This document shows positions 57,504 through 64,000 of a DNA stretch of 64,000 nucleotides, piece by piece; position 1 is the first letter of the stretch; each line of letters starts with the position of its first letter. Both the position numbers and the translations under genes were made by a program. The notes under the pieces are model-generated. The model was not told where the DNA came from and did not search any database. It saw only the letters and a list, made by a program, of their open reading frames with translations. Origin of the DNA: an uncultured Roseburia sp. (GTDB taxonomy: Bacteria > Bacillota > Clostridia > Lachnospirales > Lachnospiraceae); the NCBI GenBank assembly GCA_947647505.1, contig CANSKO010000003.1, positions 62,001 to 126,000 of the forward strand. Reading direction: 5' to 3'.

Positions 57504-58576
57504 CGGAGTTCAGACGATATCAGGGAAAAAGCTATATGGTGATAGAGGAAAACGCGATTCTGGAAGGATACGAGTATCCCATGCTGGCGAGAAACAGGAT
57601 AAACGGCCTTTTGCCGATGCGCGTGACGCAGGTGAATGAACAATTCCAGTTCTGGTATGAGATCAGCGGCAGACAGACGCTGGAGGACTGGATGAAGCTT
57701 CGAAAAACAGGGAGCGTATTTTTAAAAAAGTTTATGACGGCCCTGGCGGAAGCGTTGGAGCAGTCAGGAGAATATCTGCTGGAGGAAGACGGCATATCGC
57801 TTTTGCCGCAGCACATTTTTGTAGATGCGGATGAAAAGGAAATGCTGTTTTGCTATATGCCGTTTGCAAAGCATCCGTTTGCGGAATCGCTGAAAAGCTT
57901 TATGGAGTATTATATTTCACATATGCAGCACAAGGAACGGGAGGATGCGCAGAAGTGTTATGCCGTTTATGAGAAATGCCAGCAGGAATGCATGGAAATG
58001 GAAGAGCTTCTGTGCATTTTGTTTGAAGAGGAGGCGTCTGTGGCATTGCAGGAGGGGCAGACGGGGGCGCAGACGCAGACAGAAGAGCGCGCCATACAGG
58101 AACGATTGCGGAAGCCGGAGCATGGCAGACGGCGCAGCCTGCCGCGCTTACGCCTGCCCGACTGGAAGGCGCCGTCTTTTCGCAGGAAGGAAACGAAGGA
58201 GGAACCGTATGCGTTTGAACCGGAGGAGCAATCGTATGAAACATCCGATCCAACCGTCCTGCTTGGCAGTGAGAGCAGCCGGATTATGGGGGAGCTTCGA
58301 TACGAGGGCGAAGGGGCGCAGCAGAATCTTAAGATAACGGGAGACGTCTTTGTGATTGGCAGCAGGAAGGATGAGGCGGACGGCGTAATCCCGGACGATA
58401 CGGTCAGCAGGATTCACGCCCGTATTACAAAAGAAGAGGGAATCTATTATATCGAAGATATGAATTCGACAAATGGCACATATAAAAATGGAGAAGCTTT
58501 AAATTTCAAAGAAAAAGCGCCGCTGGAAAAAAATGACAGAATCTGCTTTGCAAAAGAGCGTTATCGCTTTGTATGA
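57500..58576 (+). CDS. FHA-domain protein (DUF6382-like N-terminus)
   Basis: This 358-residue cytoplasmic protein has an N-terminal domain (1-175) as in DUF6382 proteins of Tad loci and a charged linker. A C-terminal FHA domain follows (about 255-358; VIGSRKDEADGVI, VSRIHARI, YYIEDMNSTNGTYKNG). FHA domains bind phosphothreonine peptides, so pilus function may be tied to Ser/Thr kinase signalling. ATG 57500 has GGAGG 7 nt upstream. Last gene of the Tad operon. Confidence 0.88.
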   Translation: MTEFRRYQGKSYMVIEENAILEGYEYPMLARNRINGLLPMRVTQVNEQFQFWYEISGRQTLEDWMKLRKTGSVFLKKFMTALAEALEQSGEYLLEEDGISLLPQHIFVDADEKEMLFCYMPFAKHPFAESLKSFMEYYISHMQHKEREDAQKCYAVYEKCQQECMEMEELLCILFEEEASVALQEGQTGAQTQTEERAIQERLRKPEHGRRRSLPRLRLPDWKAPSFRRKETKEEPYAFEPEEQSYETSDPTVLLGSESSRIMGELRYEGEGAQQNLKITGDVFVIGSRKDEADGVIPDDTVSRIHARITKEEGIYYIEDMNSTNGTYKNGEALNFKEKAPLEKNDRICFAKERYRFV

Positions 58577-58581
58577 ATGGC

Positions 58582-58609
58582 TTGAAAAAATTGGGGCATG
58601 TTTTATAAT
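58582..58609 (+). promoter_or_regulatory. Promoter of the rhomboid gene
   Basis: TTGAAA and TATAAT are 16 bp apart. The ATG at 58637 lies 27 bp after the -10 box, which excludes the upstream in-frame ATG at 58598. Confidence 0.75.
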
Positions 58610-58636
58610 GGAATACAAAAAGAAACGGGGTATTCC

Positions 58637-59284
58637 ATGGAACAAAATTCTCGAAAAAAGCTTCCGGCTGTGACGATGCTGCTGGCAGGGATAAACATTG
58701 TGGTCTGGATTGTGCTGGAATTGTCGGGCAATACAAGCGACGGCGGCTACATGCTGCGAAAAGGAGCGTCTTATCTGCCGTATATTGTGGAGGACGGGGA
58801 ATGGTGGAGGATCATTACCAGCATGTTTCTCCATTTTGGATCGGAGCATCTTGTCAATAATATGCTGATGCTGGGGCTTATGGGCATGCGGCTGGAGCAT
58901 GCGATGGGCAGCGTCTGCTTTGCGGTTTTATATTTGTTCTCCGGCGTGTGCGGGACGCTGCTGTCGCTGTATGTTTCGATGTGGACAGGGGACGCTGCGG
59001 TGTCGGCGGGCGCTTCCGGCGCGATATTCGGCGTGGCTGGCGGACTTTTGGCCTGGGCGCTTTTTCACAGGGGAAAGGTAGAGGGGCTGTCGGCAAGAGG
59101 ACTTTGCTTTATGGCGTTTCTCAGCCTGTATTATGGATTTACGGCGGGAGGCGTAGACAATGCCGGACACATTGGCGGACTGCTTGGCGGTTTCTTACTG
59201 GGATGCGCCATTGCGCTCATCTTAAGGATTGTTCATCCTCACAGGCGGCGTGACGAGACGTGTGATCCCGTAAATCCGGAATAG
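58637..59284 (+). CDS. Rhomboid-family intramembrane serine protease
   Basis: This 215-residue protein has six hydrophobic segments. The catalytic dyad is S127 in GASGAIFG and H178 in NAGHIGGLLGG; HFGSEHLVNNM is the conserved helix-2 motif. Substrates are unknown; it could process a membrane protein of the adjacent pilus locus, but this is only a neighbour argument. Confidence 0.93.
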   Translation: MEQNSRKKLPAVTMLLAGINIVVWIVLELSGNTSDGGYMLRKGASYLPYIVEDGEWWRIITSMFLHFGSEHLVNNMLMLGLMGMRLEHAMGSVCFAVLYLFSGVCGTLLSLYVSMWTGDAAVSAGASGAIFGVAGGLLAWALFHRGKVEGLSARGLCFMAFLSLYYGFTAGGVDNAGHIGGLLGGFLLGCAIALILRIVHPHRRRDETCDPVNPE

Positions 59285-59346
59285 TCCAAACGATGGAGGC
59301 GCAGATTCATCTGGCGTGTGTTTTTGCACGGTCTGCGGCGGAATTG

Positions 59347-59375
59347 TTGACTTTGGAAAAAGAAAACAATATACT
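59347..59375 (+). promoter_or_regulatory. Promoter of the flavodoxin-SCP2 gene
   Basis: TTGACT and TATACT are 17 bp apart, 41 bp before the ATG at 59417. Confidence 0.75.
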
Positions 59376-59416
59376 ATAGGAAAAAGAAAACTATAATTCC
59401 CGAGTTGGAGGCTGCC

Positions 59417-60409
59417 ATGAAGATCAATATTTATTATGGAGGAAGAGGGTTGCTGGACGACCCTACGTTATACGTTCTGGGTAAAATGGAGGACGTGTTA
59501 AGCGAACTGCGCGTTACGGTGGAACGGTTTAATATATTTGAACATAAGAATGAGATCTCCACGCTGCCGCATACGTTTAAAGATGCGGACGGCATTATTC
59601 TGGCAACTACGGTAGAATGGCTTGGCATTGGCGGTTATATGCAGCAGTTTCTGGACGCCTGCTGGCTGTATGGGGACAAGGAGCGGATGAGCGCATTATA
59701 TATGCAGCCGATCGTTATGTCCACCAGCTATGGCGAGCGTGAAGGCGTGATGACGCTTGAAAATGCCTGGGTGATTCTTGGGGGACAACCATGCAGCGGA
59801 TTGTCAGGCTACGTGGAAGATCTTGTGACATTTGAGATGAATCAGGAATATACGCGGATTATCGAAAAGAAGGCGGAAGATTTGTACCGTTCGATTTCGC
59901 AGAAGATCAAAGCGCTGCCCAGCAGCAATCAGGCGATGAAGCAGACGGTGCTGCGGACGCAGTCTATGGATTTGACGCCGCAGGAAAGCGAGCAGCTTTC
60001 CAAATACGTTTCGGATGATACGTATGTCAAAAAACAAAAAGAAGATATCGAAGAACTGGCGTCGATGTTCAAAGGCATGCTTGGAAAAGCCGGAGATGAG
60101 GATGACCAGATGTACGTCAGAGAATTTGAGAGCCATTTTACGCCGATAGAGGGATTTGAGGCGTCGTATCTGTTTATGATTGAGGGCAAAAAACAGCCGT
60201 TGTTTTTGGATGTAAAGGAAGACGCGCTTGTCTGCCATTATGGAAATGAAGAAAATATCGGCGTATATGCAAGGCTGACGCCGGATGTTATGGATAATAT
60301 TGTGAAAGGCAGAATGACGTTTCAGAGGGCGTTTATGACGGGGGTTATGACGGCCAAAGGCAATTTTAAGACGCTGCGCATGCTGGATACGGTTTTTGAT
60401 TTTGGATAA
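59417..60409 (+). CDS. Flavodoxin-like protein fused to an SCP2-like domain
   Basis: This 330-residue protein has a flavodoxin/NADPH-FMN-reductase-like N-terminal domain (1-165; IYYGGRGLLDDP, DGIILATTVEWLGIGGYMQQFLD given as ATTVEWLGIGG). A linker follows, then a C-terminal SCP2 sterol-carrier-like domain (about 225-330, ending FMTGVMTAKGNFKTLRML). SCP2 folds bind hydrophobic ligands. The combination suggests a redox protein handling a lipid-like substrate. GTTGGAGG precedes the ATG. Confidence 0.82.
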   Translation: MKINIYYGGRGLLDDPTLYVLGKMEDVLSELRVTVERFNIFEHKNEISTLPHTFKDADGIILATTVEWLGIGGYMQQFLDACWLYGDKERMSALYMQPIVMSTSYGEREGVMTLENAWVILGGQPCSGLSGYVEDLVTFEMNQEYTRIIEKKAEDLYRSISQKIKALPSSNQAMKQTVLRTQSMDLTPQESEQLSKYVSDDTYVKKQKEDIEELASMFKGMLGKAGDEDDQMYVREFESHFTPIEGFEASYLFMIEGKKQPLFLDVKEDALVCHYGNEENIGVYARLTPDVMDNIVKGRMTFQRAFMTGVMTAKGNFKTLRMLDTVFDFG

Positions 60410-60410
60410 G

Positions 60411-60451
60411 GCGAACCCGCCGGCCCGCTTACTGCGGCCCGGCGGGTTCGC
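60411..60451. terminator. Shared inverted repeat between convergent genes
   Basis: GCGAACCCGCCGG and CCGGCGGGTTCGC form a perfect 13-bp stem with a 15-nt loop. It starts just after the flavodoxin-SCP2 stop and covers the last codons of the minus-strand kinase. There is no T-run, so it may act as an RNA-protecting hairpin rather than a classic terminator. Confidence 0.65.
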
Positions 60452-61085
60452 AGGGCAGGAAGATGGAGAACGTGCATCCGTCCTGCGGTCTGGAATCTAC
60501 TGTGAGATGGCCGCCATGCGCTTCAATGATCTGTCTGCTGATTAACAGGCCAAGCCCCGTTCCGCCGGGCTTTGTCGTTGCAAACGGGGTAAACAGCCTG
60601 GCAAGGCATTCCGGCGCAATGCCGCCGCCATAGTCTGTAAGATCCAGGCGCACAAAACTGCCTTCGCAGCGGGCCTTAAGACAGATGGACCCGCGACCCT
60701 CCATTGCTTCAAAAGAATTTTTGATCAGGTTAAACAGGGCGCGTTTCATGCGATGTGGGTCGAGTGGAATTTCCGGAAGCGAGGGATCGAAGTCGGTGGA
60801 GCAGTGGAACGCTTCAGACGCAAAGGATGCCATGCTGGACTGGACCAGCTCGGTCAGAAAGGCGTTTAAGGATACCTTCTGTAAATTTACGTCGTTGCAC
60901 AGACGGGCGGAAGAGAGTTCGACTAACATCTTTTTCAGAGAATCGACTTCCTGCATGGAGTCGTTCCAGTATGGATAGGCTTTGATTTCCGGATGATCTT
61001 TTTCTACGAGCTGTAAAGAGCTGTTGATAAAGGTTATATTGTTTTTGATCTCGTGAAAGATTTTCTGATAATCTTCATTTGTCAT
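60429..61085 (-). CDS. Cytoplasmic sensor histidine kinase without input domain
   Basis: This 218-residue protein has an H-box-like helix (FHEIKNNITFINSSLQL) and an HATPase domain (LFNLIKNSFEAMEG, LTDYGGGIAP, GGTGLGLLISRQIIEAHGG). No membrane segment or sensor domain is present, and no response regulator is adjacent. CAGGAGG precedes the start on its strand. It resembles small kinases that take input from a partner protein. Confidence 0.88.
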   Translation of the reverse strand: MTNEDYQKIFHEIKNNITFINSSLQLVEKDHPEIKAYPYWNDSMQEVDSLKKMLVELSSARLCNDVNLQKVSLNAFLTELVQSSMASFASEAFHCSTDFDPSLPEIPLDPHRMKRALFNLIKNSFEAMEGRGSICLKARCEGSFVRLDLTDYGGGIAPECLARLFTPFATTKPGGTGLGLLISRQIIEAHGGHLTVDSRPQDGCTFSIFLPCEPAGPQ

Positions 61086-61137
61086 GCCGATGCCTCCTGA
61101 AATTGTGCATGCAATGGCCGCGTTCTTCGTTCAAGTA

Positions 61138-61166
61138 ATTTTAGCATTGACAAAATATCATTTCAA
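61138..61166 (-). promoter_or_regulatory. Promoter of the histidine kinase gene
   Basis: On the minus strand TTGAAA and TAAAAT are 17 bp apart, about 50 bp before the kinase start. A + strand TTGACA at 61147 lies within the spacer and may be the -35 box of the HIT gene, although no good -10 box is placed for it. Confidence 0.7.
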
Positions 61167-61210
61167 TAAAAATAACAATACAAATTTCGACATGAGAAGG
61201 AGGATCTACG

Positions 61211-61636
61211 ATGAGAGATGATAATTGTATCTTTTGTAAACTTGCAGCCGGGGAAATCCCAACCCATACAATCTATGAGGATGACAGGTTTCGCGTGATC
61301 TTAGACGCGGCGCCGGCCTCCCGTGGGCATGCGCTGATTCTTCCAAAAGAGCATTTTGCCGATTTATATGAAATAGATGCAGAAACGGCGGGCGGAGCAA
61401 TGCAGCTGGCGAAAAGGCTGGCGGGAACGATGACAAAGGCGCTTGGATGCGATGGGTTGAATCTGGTGCAGAATAATGGAGAAGTGGCCGGACAGACGGT
61501 GTTCCATTTTCATCTTCATATCATTCCCCGCTATAAAAATATGAAAAATGACGATATATTACATTGGAGTCATGAGAATTTCATGGAAGAAGAGATGGAG
61601 GAAATCTGTCAGGATATCGCAAAGGAGCTGCGCTAA
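61211..61636 (+). CDS. HIT family nucleotide hydrolase
   Basis: This 141-residue protein has CIFCKLAAGEIP, RGHALILPKEHF and the histidine triad FHFHLHIIPRY. HIT proteins hydrolyse phosphoramidate or related AMP conjugates. GAAGGAGG precedes the ATG. The stop overlaps the murG stop by 4 bp on the opposite strand. Confidence 0.95.
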   Translation: MRDDNCIFCKLAAGEIPTHTIYEDDRFRVILDAAPASRGHALILPKEHFADLYEIDAETAGGAMQLAKRLAGTMTKALGCDGLNLVQNNGEVAGQTVFHFHLHIIPRYKNMKNDDILHWSHENFMEEEMEEICQDIAKELR

Positions 61637-61649
61637 TGCAGCTCCTTTT
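61621..61649. terminator. Bidirectional terminator in the overlapping ends of the HIT gene and murG
   Basis: AAAGGAGCTGC and GCAGCTCCTTT form a perfect 11-bp stem with a 6-nt loop that contains both stop codons. T residues follow the stem on both strands. Confidence 0.85.
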
Positions 61650-62700
61650 CCATTAGTCCGATAATCGTCCGGATCGAATCCATCTGCCCGCTTTTGGTCA
61701 TGGCGCGAACATAGTCTTCTTTCTGCCGGAAAACAGTATGGATGGCGGACAAAAGCGTATCGCCTGTCAGATTTTCTTCTTCGATCACATAAGAAAACCC
61801 CTGTTTTTCAAAGGATTTGGCGTTTAAGATCTGATCGCCCCTGCTGGCGGCGGCGGAAAGTGGAATTAAGATGTTTGGCTTGCGCAGCGCGAGAAGCTCA
61901 CAGATTGCGTTTGCGCCTGCCCGTGAAATCACAATGTCTGCAAGTGCAAACATGTCTTTTAACTGCTGGCTGACATACTCAAACTGCGCGTAGCCCTTTG
62001 TGCTGTTAAGGGTGTTGTCGAGATTGCCCTTTCCGCAAAGATGAATGATCTGATAGTCCTTTAACAGAGCGGGAAGCTGCGCGCGTATGGCTTCGTTGAT
62101 TGCCTTTGACCCGGTGCTGCCGCCAATGATCAGCAGAACAGGGAGCGTAGAATGGAAATGGCAGTAAGCGCGCGCGTCCTCCCGATTGCCGGAGAGCAGT
62201 TCCCTGCGGATGGGCGAGCCGGTCAGCACGGCTTTTTCTTTTGGCAGGTAATGCAGCGTTTCCGGAAAGTTGCAGCAGATTTTGCTGGCGGATGGAAAGG
62301 CGATTTTATTGGCAAGGCCGGGCGTGATGTCGGATTCGTGTATGATAACGGGAATATGACAGAATTTTGCCGCCAGAACGACCGGAACGGAGACAAAACC
62401 GCCTTTGGAGAAGATAAGATCGGGTTTTAATTTTTTTAACAGGCGAATGGACTGTCCGATGCCTTTTAAGACCTTAAACGGGTCAGAGAGATTCTTCAGA
62501 TCCAGATAGCGCCGGAGCTTGCCGGAGGAAATTGCATAGTAAGGAATCTGCTCGGCCTCAATCAGCTCTTTTTCAATTCCGTTGCGGGAGCCGATATAGC
62601 TGATCTCAAAAGAGCGTTTTAAAAGCTCAGGAAGCAGGGCAATGTTTGGCGTGACATGTCCGGCCGTGCCGCCTCCGGTCAGGATAATTTTTTTTTTCAT
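61633..62700 (-). CDS. murG: MurG, lipid II-forming GlcNAc transferase
   Basis: This 355-residue GT28 enzyme adds GlcNAc from UDP-GlcNAc to lipid I on the inner membrane face. Motifs are LTGGGTAGHVTPN, GFVSVPVVLAAK, LLIIGGSTGSKAIN, and the UDP-binding ISRAGANAICELLALRKPNILIPL, given as SRAGANAICELLALRKP. GAGGT lies 6 nt before the ATG on its strand. It is transcribed alone here, away from the usual dcw cluster, as is common in clostridia. Confidence 0.95.
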   Translation of the reverse strand: MKKKIILTGGGTAGHVTPNIALLPELLKRSFEISYIGSRNGIEKELIEAEQIPYYAISSGKLRRYLDLKNLSDPFKVLKGIGQSIRLLKKLKPDLIFSKGGFVSVPVVLAAKFCHIPVIIHESDITPGLANKIAFPSASKICCNFPETLHYLPKEKAVLTGSPIRRELLSGNREDARAYCHFHSTLPVLLIIGGSTGSKAINEAIRAQLPALLKDYQIIHLCGKGNLDNTLNSTKGYAQFEYVSQQLKDMFALADIVISRAGANAICELLALRKPNILIPLSAAASRGDQILNAKSFEKQGFSYVIEEENLTGDTLLSAIHTVFRQKEDYVRAMTKSGQMDSIRTIIGLMEKELH

Positions 62701-62826
62701 GGCATACCTCTTTCTTTTAATGCTATACTTTTACTATATTCAGGGAACGGCTGTGCGAGCCCTTTTATCAGAATTACGGCGTATTGCGCCTTTTATGAGA
62801 ATCCGGGTTGCAGCGTCTCATAAACT

Positions 62827-62854
62827 ATATTATACACTGCGTTTAAAAAGTCAA
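62827..62854 (-). promoter_or_regulatory. Weak candidate promoter for murG
   Basis: On the minus strand TTGACT lies 16 bp from TAATAT, or 14 bp from an overlapping TATAAT. The -10 box is ambiguous and the implied leader is about 120 nt. Confidence 0.3.
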
Positions 62855-62862
62855 GAAAAGAC

Positions 62863-62891
62863 TTGTAAAAACAAAAAGATACATTAAAATT
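62863..62891 (+). promoter_or_regulatory. Promoter of the right-edge unknown gene
   Basis: TTGTAA and TAAAAT are 17 bp apart, about 53 bp before the ATG at 62945. Confidence 0.65.
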
Positions 62892-62944
62892 GGAATTGAA
62901 ATAACGTTTGGCAAAAGCATACGCAGGAGGAGAGGCGCAGGTCT

Positions 62945-64000
62945 ATGCGTGGAAGATATTTTCGCTATTTATTTGAAAATCTGGATGGAAATCTGTTCCA
63001 TACAGGCAGTATTTATGATAAAGAAAGGCAGAAAGCCGTAAATTACATATACATGGTGGAAAGCTGCGGCGGAAAAGCAGAGCAGGACGAAGAAACAAAT
63101 GTTTTGGAGCAGGGAGACATACCGGAAACGATCGACGTGCTGGTTGTCGCTTCCTATACGGTAAAATATATTGAGAGACTGATTGACATTGTCGGACGTC
63201 GTGAAGTAAAGGCAGTTGTATTGCCATACCTTGCGCCGATACAGAGGCTTGTGCTGGTGGGGGAGATGAAGGATGGTAGCGGAAGGGGAAAAGAATCCGC
63301 CCGTTTTTTGCAGGACCCGTATGTGTTTTTAAAAGAGGCGGGCGTTGAGAATGTCTTCTTCCTGTTTGGGAATGGCAAAGCGATCCACCGGGAGCCGGAA
63401 GAGCTGGACAGCCGGTTCCATTTTGAAAAGGCAGATCCAACGACGCTTCAGCTGATTCGGGAAATGGAAGGCTACGAAGTTCCGGTTGTGCGCGCCGGTT
63501 ATATGAAAAAGTATGAATTTTTCTTCTATTTTGGCATTTATGGATTGGATCTTAAGGTTTTATCGGAGTTTACAAGAGAGTATTTCAGTCATCCGGAAAA
63601 CATTGACAAGCTTTCTGAAAATGCAAGCGAGGACTATGCCAGTCAGATGAAACGGTTGATTCAGAGCTATCTGCGGAAATTTGGAAATTCTCCTGAGACG
63701 ACTATAACGATGTTTGCGATGCCGCTGCATACGTCGATTCGCGCAAACGACAGCTTTATGACGCAAAAGGAATTTGAAAGCGGAGCCGGCTGTTCAAAAT
63801 GGGGGGATTGCCAGAGAGACGGACGCTGCTGCTGTATGATCAAGTGTACGTATGGCAGAGATCACGATAACCTGCAGCGGCATAAAAGAGGAATGGGAGA
63901 GCCGCGGTTTGGGATTTTAATGCTTGGCAACGTCAATCTGAATCGTTATCTTTCCGAAATTATGCGGCGGTATTCGAAAGTCATCCCGAGAATTAGGGGG
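62945..64000 (+). CDS. Unknown protein, possible metallo-beta-lactamase-like fold without metal motif, 3' truncated by window edge
   Basis: The frame is open from ATG 62945 to the right edge (352 residues seen). AGGAGGAGAG lies upstream. The N-terminal part (IDVLVVASYTVKYIERLID, then AVVLPYLAPIQRL) has the spacing of MBL-fold proteins in which a strand ends in the HxHxDH motif, but no such His/Asp residues are present. The last visible part (FGILMLGNVNLNRYLSEIMRRY) looks like the later MBL strand that normally carries a metal-binding Asp. A Cys-rich insert, CSKWGDCQRDGRCCCMIKC (about 283-301), lies between them. No family was recognised with certainty. Confidence 0.6.
   Translation, partial: MRGRYFRYLFENLDGNLFHTGSIYDKERQKAVNYIYMVESCGGKAEQDEETNVLEQGDIPETIDVLVVASYTVKYIERLIDIVGRREVKAVVLPYLAPIQRLVLVGEMKDGSGRGKESARFLQDPYVFLKEAGVENVFFLFGNGKAIHREPEELDSRFHFEKADPTTLQLIREMEGYEVPVVRAGYMKKYEFFFYFGIYGLDLKVLSEFTREYFSHPENIDKLSENASEDYASQMKRLIQSYLRKFGNSPETTITMFAMPLHTSIRANDSFMTQKEFESGAGCSKWGDCQRDGRCCCMIKCTYGRDHDNLQRHKRGMGEPRFGILMLGNVNLNRYLSEIMRRYSKVIPRIRG

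Overview
The window looks like chromosome from a motile, anaerobic, spore-lineage Firmicute, most likely a Lachnospiraceae-type Clostridium relative. The grounds are: roughly 50% GC with heavy use of GCG, GGC and CTG codons; strong AGGAGG ribosome sites with frequent TTG/GTG starts; sigma-A style TTGACA-N17-TATAAT promoters; [FeFe]-hydrogenase maturases; an F-type ATP synthase whose c subunit carries a sodium-binding signature; and spore-lineage proteins (BofA, SpoVB-like). The genus cannot be read from the sequence. No rRNA, tRNA, CRISPR array, IS element or phage was seen. Nearly every gene is on the + strand.

Layout. 1-3.2 kb: the 3' part of a secreted multidomain GH95 alpha-fucosidase. 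3.2-6.9 kb: an NlpC/P60 hydrolase, an M19 dipeptidase and a SpoVB/MurJ-type flippase. 6.9-16.8 kb: a long run of Sua5, a catalytically degenerate LMW-phosphatase, upp and dCMP deaminase, leading into atpZ-I-B-E-F-H-A-G-D-C and closed by a strong terminator. 16.9-20.8 kb: nadA-nadB-nadC-niaR, with a probable NiaR operator over its promoter. 20.8-25.8 kb: a DUF362 ferredoxin protein and hydE-hydG-hydF. 25.8-29.3 kb: a coiled-coil protein and a two-component system. 29.4-33.5 kb: a polymer-decoration cluster of MBOAT acyltransferase, DHHW/AlgJ-like protein and GtrII-like glycosyltransferase. 33.8-42.2 kb: an aconitase-superfamily hydratase, an AI-2E family permease, a large TPR-AAA protein and glgB.

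42.4-48.8 kb is flagellar in flavour: an unknown protein behind a heptanucleotide repeat, a small MerR regulator, a 1039-residue protein with a FliK-like C-terminus, flagellin under a sigma-28 promoter, and FliS. 48.7-49.4 kb holds a DUF2508 gene (minus strand) and bofA. 49.5-58.6 kb is a complete but divergent Tad/Flp pilus operon: two A24 peptidases, a TadZ-like protein without a P-loop, TadA, TadB, TadC with an apparent extracytoplasmic domain, an Flp1-like pilin, a DUF5702-like protein, two TadE-like proteins and an FHA protein. 58.6-64 kb holds a rhomboid protease, a flavodoxin-SCP2 fusion, a cytoplasmic histidine kinase, a HIT protein, murG, and a partial unknown protein that looks like a metallo-beta-lactamase fold lacking its metal motif.

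The most unusual material is the Tad locus, the phosphatase-like protein without its nucleophile, the FliK-like giant, and the partial gene at the right edge.
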